Assembly: GCF_041146795.1 (NCBI RefSeq)
Contig: NC_135168.1
Location: 14,250,131-14,314,130 of the forward strand
DNA from: Maylandia zebra
Lineage: Eukaryota > Chordata > Actinopteri > Cichliformes > Cichlidae
Direction of reading: 5' to 3'
DNA length: 64,000 bases
Shown here: piece by piece, positions 23,151-33,861 of the stretch
Position numbering within the stretch: position 1 is the stretch's first letter
Layout of the letters: every line of letters begins with the position of its first letter
The notes under the pieces: model-generated
The model's database searches: none
What the model was told of the DNA's origin: nothing
What the model saw: the letters and a program-made list of their open reading frames with translations, nothing else
Program-made: the position numbers and the translations under genes

Positions 23151-23591
23151 CAGGGGTCAGCAACCTTTAACACCCAAAGAGCCTTTTGGACCCGGTTTCC
23201 ACGCAAAGGGTCAGGGTTCGGGAAAACACTGGGAGCCGCAAATACTTTGTGACATCTAAAATGAAGATAACACTGTGTATATTGTTTTTACCTTTATGCT
23301 TTGTGTGAACAACTACAGTGTGTTGCTTATGAAATCCATGAAGTGCTACAGAGAAAATTACATTTGATTTATGTAATGAACACATTTTGAGCTCTTAAAG
23401 AAATATAACAAAGGAAAGCTGAACTACAATGATCCATGTAGCAAACACAAACTGTTATATCGCCTTTGGGCTTTTGGAGCCTTGACCTGACTTTTAAAAA
23501 AAGCGCGTTCATGCAAACATCGTCGGGTCTGCCGTGATATGTTTACAACGGGACTTCTGCTCCTGAACCTCTGCGCACAGCGTCTGCAGGT
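23151..23591 (+). mobile_element. hAT-type element, one end, copy A
   Basis: Starts CAGGGGTCAGCAACC, a terminal form familiar from hAT/Charlie-type elements in vertebrates. It matches 52902-53324 and is cut by the 3' end of the LINE at 23592. No transposase frame is present. Confidence 0.65.
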
Positions 23592-25880
23592 AAGGTAACT
23601 TTATTTATACCCAAAGGCAAGGTAAATTTGCTTTACAGACAAATGACAGCATTTGACATCCCTTTAAAAACACACATACCTAGTAAATATATAAAACTCA
23701 CTGTGACACATACTTTAATATTTCGAATCAAAAACAGTTCTTATTTAATTCAGTGACAGCAACGGGGACAAAGCTATTTTTATAACGCTTTGTCCTGCAT
23801 CTCGGAAATAGAAACCTCCGTCCTGAGGGAAGAAGCTGAAATTCACCCCTTAGAGGATGGGAAGCATTTTTAAGGGTCGTTTAAAGCCATCCTCTGTACC
23901 TGCTTAGAGTACAGGGAGGCTAAACAAGACTGTGGCTCACCTATCAGACGACTGGACCATCTCACTATCTGATTCAGAGAGTTTTTCTCTGTGACAGAGG
24001 TCTGACCGAACCATGCCACCAAACAAAAGGATAAAACAGACTCAATAAAAGAACGATAAAACAAAGTTAACATTTTTTGGTCAATGTGGAAATGAACAAG
24101 TTTCCTAAGGCAATAAAGGTGCTGGTGACCCTTTTTACAAACTGATTTGCAATTTTGATCAAAGTTCAGTTTTTCATTGATTATGGTCCCAAGATATTTA
24201 TATGATTGCACTTGCTCTATTTTCTGACCTTTAATTAAAGTGACTCCGTGCCCATTTTGTTGTTTCCTAAAATCAACAACCATGTCTTTTGTTTTAGATA
24301 TGTTCAGCTGGAGATAAGACTCCTCCCACCACTGAACAAAGTCATCAATGACTGGGCCGTGGTTAGTTTCACCCTTTTTCAGTAAGCTGACAATAACAGA
24401 GTCATCTGCATATTTAATAATGACCCTGTTTTCATGTCTGCCCTGACACATGTTTGTATAGAGAGTGAATAATAAGGGCGATAGGACGCAGCCTTGAGGA
24501 GAACCTGTGGAGGAGAACACTGGGTCAGACAGAACCCCATTTATTCTCACTCTTTGTGACCTGTCAGTTAGAAAATCTAAAATCCAGCCCACCAGGTTTT
24601 TCCTGATTTCAAACTGTTCTAAAAGTCTTTTAATTAAAATATGGGGCTGTGTTGTATTAAAAGCCGAAGAAAAATCTATGAAAAGAAGTCTTGCAAAAGT
24701 CCCTTTACTCTCTACATGTTTAAGAATCAGATTTAGTAAAGTCAAAAGTGCGTCCTCCACTCCTCTGTTGGGCCTGTATGCAAACTGCATTGGATCCAGC
24801 TGACCTTCAGTCTCTTCATAATCACATTTCTGATGATTTTTTCAAAGACTTTCATGACAACTGAAGTGAGGCAACAGGCCTGAAGTCGTTTAGATTTAGG
24901 GACAGGAACCACGACTGCTTCTTTGCAAAGAGAGGGCACATGTTGTGTTTGCAAGGATTTGTTAAAAATAACCTGAAATATAGGCCTGAGTTCATCAGCA
25001 AAAGATTTAATTAGGCGGCCACTAATATTATCAGGACCTGGCTCTTGTTCACATTGACTGTATGAAAGGCCTTTTTAACATCGCTGAGTTCAATGATAAA
25101 GTGCTGAGTATCTCTCAGTTTCTGTTTCAGTTCCCAAATATCCTCGCTGAAATCAGAAGAACTAAAACGAGCAGAAAACATGTTTAAAGCATTTGAAAAT
25201 CTCTGTCTGAATTAAAACATCTAAAATGACCTGACTGCTGCTCTGGGGATTTTGAAACCCTGCTATGGTTTTCATACAAGTCCAGGCAGACCCCAAATTT
25301 TTTGCAGCAAATTTGCTTTCAAGAAGGATTTTGTCTGTTTTGCTTTCAAGATCTCGATTTTCATTTCCTTGGTGGCTGTCTGAAAATCGGTAACAGCCCC
25401 TCTTTAAAGGCCTGTCTCTTTTTCCTTAAACAGGATTTGACACTTTTAGTGACCCATGGCTTATTGTTAGCGTAAATTTTAACGCGCTTACGGGGTATAA
25501 TCATGTCTTTACAAAATACTGCACAGGAGCTAGTAACATCCACCAAAGCGTCGAGATCATCTCCACAAGACTGAATAAAAACTTCCCAATCTGTACACTT
25601 AAAACATTCCTGCAAGGTAAGCACAGATTCTTCTGACCATATGTCAACATCCTTAGTCTTTGTCTTCTCTCGTTTTAAGACAGTTTTATAGATGGGCAGA
25701 AGATGCACACAGTTATGGTCAGAAGATCCCAGAGGAGGAAGCGGGAGGGATTTATAAGCATTCTTCACCGATCCGTAAAAGAGGTCCAACATTTTATCCC
25801 GTCTGGTAGGACAGGATACAATGTGCAGCTCAATAACTTCATAATCAGACCCTGTGGTATTTAGGCAGCAGAACAACTAA
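23592..25880 (-). mobile_element. L2-like LINE, 5'-truncated, broken
   Basis: Minus strand. It runs from the end of the endonuclease domain (LGSSDHNCVHLLP near 25700) through a linker (NNKPWVTKSVK) to a full RT and a 3' tail ending in a short TTATTTATACC-type sequence at about 23600. The frame is broken between about 25360 and 24800. It inserted in the hAT element, whose remainder is missing on the far side. No copy in the second unit. Confidence 0.88.
23870..24790 (-). pseudogene. LINE reverse transcriptase ORF fragment
   Basis: 306 residues of RT: AYRPNRGVEDA and DFSSAFNT (palm motif A), TGSPQGCVLSPLLF (motif B), KYADDSVIV (catalytic YADD at about 24400-24413), NISKTKDMVVDFR and YKYLGTIINEKL, then the thumb region. 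It would copy LINE RNA at a nicked target. The upstream RT part (VVPVPKSKRLQACCLTSVVMK, 24742-24954) is in another frame, so the gene is a pseudogene. Confidence 0.88.
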
Positions 25881-26022
25881 GAATAACAACTACAAATAAT
25901 GTTTTTAGGTTTCTGTTGTACTGCAAGGTTCTGTACAGGAGAACCAAACCAAGAGCAAATATTACGTCTCATTTACACCTGAGCACGAAGAGCCATCAAC
26001 ATTTAGCAAATTGAATCATCTT

Positions 26023-26667
26023 TCATATAGAAATGAAAAAGTAGAAATAGAAATCCAGAGCAAAGATATCCTCTAATTCAGCGTAGCACATGTGCAGCTG
26101 CTGCGATTCACGTAAGCATTCGGCTCGTCGCTGTTGCAGATTTTTCTCTCGCTGTTCTGGCTCACAGCGCTGCAAACACAAAAATAAATATCCCCAAAGG
26201 TGTGAAAGGGAGCGAATTAGTAAGAGTATTGTTACTCTTCGCAGGAGTAGTCCAGCAGTAGAAATCAGTCCAATAACAAGGTGTGTAACATCTAGCAGGG
26301 TGACAGAAAAACCCAGGGTAACTTCTAAGGACCTCAACGTCTCTCTCACATTGTGTTTTTTAAACATGCTTCCATTTGTCACTTCAGTCTTTACTCTGAA
26401 ATACAGGAAGAGAAATCATGGCTGAAACTATTTCTCATGAAACCAGGGGTGTGGTCCAACAGTCAGTTTGGTGAGGAAGGTTCCTAACTGAGAGAAGTGA
26501 CCCAGAAGTATCTGTGTAGCAGCCACAATGAATCCAGATCATGAGCTTTATTAACTGATCAAAGTCTCTTCTTTCATCTTCTGTATCATTCAGTTTGCAT
26601 TGGTAATGCCCATTATTGTAATGCTTTTTTAAGACCAGCAAAACTTTATTTCACTTTGGGTTAGCTG
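26023..26667 (-). pseudogene. Possible Ig/transmembrane gene remnant
   Basis: Not recognised with certainty. At 26641-26550 the minus strand reads NNGHYQCKLNDTEDE, resembling the end of an Ig-like domain (G-x-Y-x-C). After an acceptor-like CTGTATTTCAG (about 26395) an exon reads VKTEVTNGSMFKKH and then a hydrophobic stretch (LGFSVTLLDVTHLVIGLIS) ending in basic residues. A 66-base putative intron with GTAACA, TTACTAAT and TTTGCAG (about 26237-26172) leads to a charged helical tail (RCEPEQREKNLQQRRAECL) with a stop at 26023. The reading frame is also open through the intron. The remnant is cut exactly where zinc-finger unit B begins (26668). Confidence 0.35.
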
Positions 26668-27352
26668 GGATAAGTGATGGATGGAGGGAACTTTACTTCA
26701 GCCACAGAAATCCTAAACAGGAAGGAGGAGCAGAGTTACAGTGGATCACTATCCAGCAGGGAAACAAGGTTTATTTCAATTTCTTGGCCATGAGTGAGAT
26801 TTACTGAGTGGGCAAATTAGGGAGACGACACCATCAGATCCCGAGCCCTCCATGTGTTAATCAAGAGACGGCTGCTGTGCTACATCCATAAATAATGAAT
26901 AAATTAGGAGCTAAAGCTGAAAGGACAGTTTATTTGTACCATCTTCACGTGAACACATTCAAGAACATCACAGATGAAGAAACATTAAAAACTTCCACAC
27001 TACATAAAGCAAGAAAAATAGTTTTTCTTTCAGGTGGTTTCAGAAAAACAGAAACATCAAACATCTCCAAGACTCTCTTTGAAAGAACTAAAAACCTTTG
27101 TTCTCATGGTCCAATCATGAGTGAACTCCCCGATGAAGCCTTGTGTGCTAAAACATGTCAGAGTTTTAAAGGTTAAACATGAGTTTCCAAAACGTTTTGC
27201 TGGAGAACAATGAACTATTTGACTGAGTTTCAATCATTTACAGACGAGCAAAACCAGGACAGAGAAAAAAGGACAAAACTAACTCAGTAAAAAACAGAAA
27301 AAAAGATCCCATGTAGATCTGTATTATGTAGAAGTTCAGCCCAGCAACCAGT

Positions 27353-28045
27353 TCAGTTCAACACAAGTTTAAATGATTCTATCTGAACTCTGTGGAGCCT
27401 GATCTCAAGCTTTTTGAGTCTGACACAGAAACCAGAGGATCTTTCTGTGTCTTCAGATTCACTGTGATCCAGTGATGGGAGTGATTTCAGCCCTGAGTGA
27501 TCGCGCTGATGTTTGCACAGAGCAGACAATGAGGTGAATGTTTGGGCACATTGGTAACAGTGAAACAGTTTATTAGTAACGTGGGATCGTTTGTGTGCAG
27601 AGTATGAACTGAGATTCCTGAAGCTCTTGTCACACTGGTCACAGCTGTAGTTTCCTTCCATGTGTGCACGTTCATGCCTGTTACAAGTACTTGAATGTGA
27701 GAAGCTTCTGTCACAGTGTCTGCACTTGTGTGGTTTCTCTCCTGTGTGGACTCGTTTGTGTGTTTTAAGCTGACTTGCAGTGGTGAAGGATGACCCACAC
27801 TGATCACAGAGGTGCTTTTTAACCCCACTGTGAATCAGTTCATGTTGTTTTAAATCACTTGGTGTGGTGAAGCTTCTCCCACATTCTTTGCAGTATTTCA
27901 GTTTGTCTCCAGTGTGTCTACGTTGATGTAGTTTTAGGGTATTTTGCTGACTGAAAGTTTTTCCACAGAGGTCACAATGAAAGTCTTTCCCACCACCACA
28001 GTGATGACAGGGTTGAGAACTGGATCCATCTGTGTCGCTCTGCTT
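27353..28045 (-). CDS. C2H2 zinc-finger protein B, last exon
   Basis: Paralogue of 2021-2689: same acceptor (GTTTAG at 28051-28046), phase 0, 230 codons plus stop, six fingers. Helices read FSQQNTLKLH, FTTPSDLKQH, FTTASQLKTH, FSHSSTCNRH, FRNLSSYSAH and FTSLSALCKH. The first, third and fourth differ from copy A at several base-contact positions, while linkers and Cys/His frames are unchanged. A small indel near the end makes the tail eight residues longer than in A. The poly(A) signal candidate is at 26929-26934. Confidence 0.88.
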   Translation of the reverse strand, partial: KQSDTDGSSSQPCHHCGGGKDFHCDLCGKTFSQQNTLKLHQRRHTGDKLKYCKECGRSFTTPSDLKQHELIHSGVKKHLCDQCGSSFTTASQLKTHKRVHTGEKPHKCRHCDRSFSHSSTCNRHERAHMEGNYSCDQCDKSFRNLSSYSAHKRSHVTNKLFHCYQCAQTFTSLSALCKHQRDHSGLKSLPSLDHSESEDTERSSGFCVRLKKLEIRLHRVQIESFKLVLN

Positions 28046-28370
28046 CTAAACAAAGACACAAAGACAGTGTAAGTCAGTCCTTCAACATTTGTATCCTGAA
28101 CGTCGCCTGAAATAAAGAGCATCTCTGCAGACGTCCAACTACATTTGACTGTTTCAGTTAACACACTCAGTTTACTGGGCTGCAATAACTACAATACTAC
28201 CACCATAATACTACAGTAATACTAAAATCATAACTGAAAGGAAAATCTGAATAATCACTCAGAGCTGCTTTTCCATGCAGTAGAATTGCTAACATGCTAA
28301 CACAGTTTAATGAGCAGAGTTGTTCCAAACAGTCAGGCTAAAATGACAAGATAACAATATAAATACATAC

Positions 28371-29387
28371 CTCACAGTAGCTGCACTTGTAGAGTCTCTT
28401 TCTGGTGTGGATCTGTTGGTGTTGTCTCAGGTGATGTGGAGCTTTAAAAGTCTTCTCACACAGGTCACATTGATAAGGTCTCTCCTCAGTGTGGGTAAAC
28501 ATGTGTCGTTGTAACTGTGCGTCTGTTGTAAACTGTTTGCCACACTGTTCACAGCAGTACACATCATGTCTGGTGTGAATGCGTAGGTGTGTATTTCGGT
28601 TCCTTCTCTGGCTGAAAGTTTTTCCACAGATGTCACAGCTGTATGCCTTAATTCCAGAGTGGGTAACTAGATGACTCTGTAAGTGGCTACTGCGAGTAAA
28701 AGCTCTGCCACACTGATCACAGCTGTACGCTTTAACTCCACTGTGGATGAGTTGGTGTTTTTTTAGGGAACCCTTCCAGGAAAAAGACTTTCCACACAAG
28801 TCACAGCTGAACGGTCTCTCTCCAGTGTGGATGACCTGATGCTGTTTTAGTGAAGCCCTCTCAGTAAAACCCTTCCCACACTCGTCACAGCTGTATGCCT
28901 TAATTCCAGAGTGGGTAACTAGATGACTCTGTAAGCTGCTACTGTGAGTAAAAGCTCTTCCACACTGATCACAGCTGTACGCTTTAACTCCACTGTGGAC
29001 GAGTTGGTGTTGTTTTAGGTAACCCTTCAAGGAAAAAGACTTTCCACACTCGTCACAGCTGTATGGCTTAATTCCAGAGTGGGTAACTAGATGCCTCTGT
29101 AAGCTGCTACTGTGAGTAAAAGCTCTGCCACACTGATCACAGCTGTACGCTTTAACTCCACTGTGGATGAGTTGGTGTTGTTTTAGGTAACCCTTCAAGG
29201 AAAAAGACTTTCCACACAAGTCACAGCTGAACGGTCTCTCTCCAGTGTGGATGACCTGATGCTGTTTTAGTTTAGCCCTCACAGTAAAAGCCTTCCCACA
29301 CTCGTCACAGGTGTGTTTTTTCTCTCCCTTTCTTCTGTGAGGTTTGTCGGCCTCCTGAGAGCGCTGACTTCTGGCTCCATGTTGGTC
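28371..29387 (-). CDS. C2H2 zinc-finger protein B, main finger exon
   Basis: 339 codons, acceptor CTGCAG at 29393-29388 and donor GTATGT at 28370-28365, same phases as copy A. Eleven C2H2 fingers plus the terminal half finger YKCSYCE. The 28 extra residues relative to copy A equal exactly one finger unit, so an unequal exchange added or removed one module. Fingers with FSLKGYLKQH and FTHSSSLQ repeat in alternation, showing recent local duplication. With the last exon the known part has 17 complete fingers. The 5' coding exon was not identified. Likely a nuclear DNA-binding protein; the target is unknown. Confidence 0.9.
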
Positions 29388-29599
29388 CTGCAGTGACAGA
29401 GATACAAACAGAGGCAGTGAGTGAAATGCAGTCGTGGAACAAACTCAACCTTCAAACTCCATTAACACTAGTTTTAAACCTGAAGGTGGAGCGTGGCACC
29501 AAACACCTTAAAGGTCTCTTATCCCCACCTGCTGGTAGTTCTAACACATTACATCCAACCTGCTGTTAAAGATAATTCATGACTGTTCAAACACTAAAA

Positions 29600-29635
<36 letters not shown>

Positions 29636-32600
29636 TTTTATAATTTAGATTATTTTGTTGTTTCCTATTACATATTTCTATAATTTGTATAGATTTATAC
29701 AGAATTATTCAGTGATAATAAATCCTATGTTTGTTTATTCTAAAGGGACCCCGTTAGCTTCCACAACAGATGTTGCTCGTCTTCCGTCAAATACTCACAT
29801 AAAATATTACACAATAAAGTGGATTCAAGATATCCACATAATTTCACTCTTACATCCACAGTGAGGTTTCACAATTGTTCAAATATAAGCAATCAATAAT
29901 AATAATAATAATATCAATAACATTGAGGCACATTACACAAATTTCAAAAACAAATCGTGTCTTACAATATTTACAACAACTAAAAGCTCTGTAAATCGGC
30001 TTTTAAGTGTTCATTGAAGTTTTGAATAATTCTCTAATTTTTTAAGGCAACTTATTCCACTTAAAAGTTGCTCTAAATGTAACAGTTTTACAAAACGTTA
30101 CTTTTAACTCGAGCATTTACTAAATTGCAGCTTGTTGAAAACTGTGTAATATGATGATGTATTTCATCTGGATACTGCAGCTGAGCAGAATAAATGTGGT
30201 GTGTTTAACAGAATTGCTTTCTTTAGAACTACAAGTAAGCCATAGAATATTTTAGCCTGTACAGGAAGCCAAGAAAGGTTATTATGCATTTGATCAATAT
30301 TAGTATAGTATGAACATCTTCACACTAATCTGGACGCCTTATTCTGGACTAACTGAAGTCTGTTAAGATCTGTCTTATTAGCTGCTGACCAAATGATTGA
30401 ACAATACTCCAGATGAGACATTACTAGTGCATTAATGACATCTTTCATAATGAAGAAGTGATACACAAAGAGCATTTCATAGCCATAGCTATGCCTTGTC
30501 GGCAGAGTTATGTGACATTAGTGATGTTTGTACTTTCAGCGTTAACTTGGTTTTAAAGCCTTTAAAATATACGCCGTTCAATAGTCGACCTTAATCTGAC
30601 AGAGAATGTGATGATTTTGTGGATAATTAAAGTCAGTCATATATCCACAAACACAACAAGCTGAAAGTCAGTGATGCTGCTCGGTTTGCAGTCCTGAACA
30701 TCACGGCACAAGCAGGATCCACTGCACTGTTAATGTTAGCTGTGTTATATTGCTGCCTCTGTTCGGTGGTGTCGAGCCAAACGCACTTTAACGTGTGTTT
30801 GAACGAGCTGACGGTTCACTCGTTAAGCTGAAAGAAAGATGCTTTAATCACAGCAGTCACACATGTGTCCACTGCACCATCTGGAACTCTTCTTGTTTAC
30901 ACTCGTAATAACACAAACACTAAATCCTGCTTCTCTGGTGCTGTTGTGTAGCAGTGTGTACACCTGAGACTGTCACCTGTCTGTCTGTCCTGCATTCTCT
31001 CTCTGTTTCTTTCTCTCTGATTGTGGAATAAAAGTATGAACATGTGTTTATAAGTTACACTTGTGTTTGAATCCTGCAGCTTATCACACATTTGATTTCC
31101 ATGTGTGACGACTGCAAGTGTCCAGAGTGAGGACAGACTGAGGGAGCCACTGCTGCACATCATCTGTGAGGCTTTGCAGCCCTGATGATCCACCAGGACA
31201 AACTCAGCAGTGTGTGAGGAAGAAGAGGAGGAAGAGCCAGCAGCTGCTGACAGATGGAGAGAATAGACAGACTGTTCCCTGTTTGTGAAGGACTGCTAGG
31301 AAAGTTTAACATAACTGTCTGTGCTGAATCAGTCTTATTAGGTAATGTTCAAATAATGTGATCATCCCAGTGTTTTCAGTGTGGGAGAAAGTACTCAGGG
31401 CCTTCAAGTTACACACTATGAAAGGCAGCAACAAGTTTAATGTTCAGAAACCTAAAGTCTGTATCTGCAGCAGAATGGAGCTAAAAATAAATGTTGGTTT
31501 CAGTTCTTTGAAGCTTTGAGTATTTTGGATCAGTAGCTGCTGTGTTTGTTGCATCATATTGCTGTAACTGTTTATATGCTTTATATATTCTGAGCTAAGT
31601 TGATCTATAGTGTTACATCATATTCTATAAGGATGTTATGTGTTTGTAGACTTTCTGCCCAGTTTGACCCATTTAGCAGAAGTCAGCCTGTTTAAGGCTC
31701 TGATATCTATTCTGTGTGACTTAAAGCAGTTATGACATGGTCTGATTTTCTCACCCAATAAAGGAATATTTCATATATCAGTCTACTCTTCATTCTATCA
31801 GACACAGTTATCACAGCTCCTACATTTGCTTTTTACACATATATGTAAGCATTGAGCCACATTTAGTACCAACATATTAAATGAACAATATTTGTCTCTT
31901 ATATATGATACATCTGTATACACACTGTCACAGATACTTGTCTGTGAGTGAAGTGATTAATATAATAACTATAATATTGGCCATATTATATTTACATTAC
32001 CACAGTGAGATGACTTTAGTCTCATGAACAACACCAGCTAATTGTTATTTACAGCTAATCTTAAACGACTGTTCAGCACAGAAATGAAGCCCAACAATCA
32101 TGTTTCACAGTCCTGTGGTCTCAGCCTCAGATACTCATCAAATCACACAGAGCTCATGTAGAAACAAATGAACTAAATATGTTCTCCTTCATTTCTGTCA
32201 AACAAAGCTGTATGAAACGTTTCCAGCTGTTAGTATCATGGTTGCTAGGCAACCTGGGCAGCGCGACGGAGGCTAGACGTCCCATTTCACGAGCCTACGA
32301 GCCTCGCACTTCGGCCTTAGCGGTCTTTGAGTACGCGGCCCTTGAGGACTTTAAAGCTGCAGAACCTGAATCGGGATACAGCCATGATGATCTCCAGCCT
32401 CGTGCTCGCCAACATTCTCACCTGAGTTAAGAAGACGATCACTGAAATGGTCTCAGCAGGTCCTTTGATGACAGCAATGAAATGCAGCGGTAAGGCTTTT
32501 TGGGGATTAAGTTCGTTTTCATGGCAAAGAAGGACGATGCAGTTCATCTGATCACTCCTCATAACATTCTGGAGTGCAGGCAAAATGCTATTATAAAAAC

Positions 32601-33347
32601 TTAAGCAGCAACTTCTCCAGGTTTCAATATTTATGCAATTCTCAAACCTTTTGGCCACGACTGTATAACCTCTTCTGAAGTTTAGTGGATATTATACATG
32701 GTTATGCTCAGGATGTGTCGGCCAGTTTCCACTGGAAACGCCTTTTGGTTAAACTGTCAGCGAGGAATTTGCATTTGCACTGTTACATTTTTATATAACT
32801 TTAATGCACATAAACAACAGCTGCTTGTTTCAGTGAAAATACATTGATGGGTTTTTAATAAAGTTGTGCAGCTGTAAAGTATTTTGTCTGCTGTCAATTC
32901 TATCGTCAGCTACATCGTTATGGCAAATGTTCAGATGTATATGGTGATAAATATCTTTGGTCATATGGTCCTGCTCTGTCTGTCACCTTCTGTGTTGAGC
33001 TCATTGTTTCCTCTGTAGTGGCTGAGCTGAGTCCAAGTAGCTGAAAATGTTCCTCTGCTGCTCCGTCAGACTCTCCTCCTCCTGCTGATCAGCTGGGACA
33101 CAAAACAGATCTTTGTTAGGCTCCACACTGCACTGAAGAGTCAAAGTGTCTCATATGTTCATCTGACAAGTGAAAGAACACATTTTTGTTTCCCGAGGTG
33201 GGCAACTTGTTGGAAACAAACACAAAAGGTTTGAGCACTGATACCTGCCATTGCTGCCATTGAAAGATCCAACGCCAGCAATGTGGATTGTCAAGACTCA
33301 AACCAATCATCAAGCAAAGACAACAGGGATCATTTGTTTCTCTTTAT

Positions 33348-33439
33348 TTAGCATTCACAGCATTTGTAGTTGCCTTCTGTGCAGGGGAAGTCCACGCACA
33401 CTGTGTGGTACCGCCATCCGCAGAAGGTGCATTCAACCT
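33348..33439 (-). other. Cys/His-rich terminal exon, copy B
   Basis: 92 bases after a CTCTTAG acceptor (ending 33440), encoding VECTFCGWRYHTVC, then DFPCTEG and NYKCCEC with TAA at 33350-33348. The spacing C-x2-C, H-x3-C, C-x2-C resembles the second half of a PHD-type zinc finger, as found at the C-terminus of some DDE transposases. AATAAA overlaps the stop. Two bases are missing at the acceptor relative to the copy at 60527-60618, so only a spliced message stays in frame. Confidence 0.4.
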
Positions 33440-33735
33440 CTAAGAGAAACGAGATTGTCTGAGACTGAAATGATATTCACTAAAGAAGTGGTGATTTGTA
33501 AAACTTCACATTTTGATCCGGGACGTACTCTGCATGAAAACAAGCGCTCACTCTTCCTGCTCAACAAATGACAAGGGCGGAGCCTTATACCACGTGATAC
33601 AGAAGCTGTGCCGTGTGATGCTAAAATTAGCAGGGAAACAACAACGGAGAGCACGTCAGGGACTGTGCAAAACGAGGGATTTAGGAAAAGGAAGAGAGAG
33701 AGCAAGCAAGAGAGAGAAATAAAAGAGCAAGAGAG

Positions 33736-33861
33736 ATGGAAGAGCAGGAGAGAGAGATGGAAGAGCAAGAGAGAGAGATGGAAGAGCAAGAGAGAGAGAT
33801 GGAAGAGCAAGAGAGAGAGATGGAAGAGCAGGAGAGAGAGATGGAAGAGCAAGAGAGAGAG
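33736..33861 (+). repeat. 21-bp in-frame tandem repeat (MEEQERE x6)
   Basis: Six near-perfect 21-base copies, each starting ATGGAAGAGCA. They alternate CAA and CAG at one codon. Every unit carries its own in-frame ATG. Imperfect GAGA-rich units extend upstream to about 33690. Confidence 0.95.

Larger units (their letters stand above)
17531..23591. repeat. Segmental duplication, second block, copy A
   Basis: Collinear and nearly identical with 44671-53335, apart from a LINE insertion (47555-48169) and a 2-kb segment (50893-52890) present only in copy B. It contains the L1 RT fragment, an LTR-like element, an L2 endonuclease fragment and the start of a hAT element. 18356-21104 and 22162-22842 hold no gene I can support: the open frames there are short, lack domains and are conserved only by duplication. 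Confidence 0.93.
26668..33599. repeat. Segmental duplication, zinc-finger unit copy B
   Basis: 26668-32867 is collinear with 1317-7408. 31490-33599 is also found inverted at 60359-61742. Compared with copy A it has one extra zinc finger, a longer CA tract and a few small indels. It includes the LINE RT fragment at about 29950-30483, the X-box-like palindrome at 32240-32254 and the Tc1 remnant at about 32309-32663, as in copy A. Between 32868 and 33347 no gene is visible. Confidence 0.93.

Noticed and set aside
33736..33861. CRISPR-like array of regular repeats
   Set aside because: Head-to-tail 21-base repeats without spacers inside a coding frame of a vertebrate genome.
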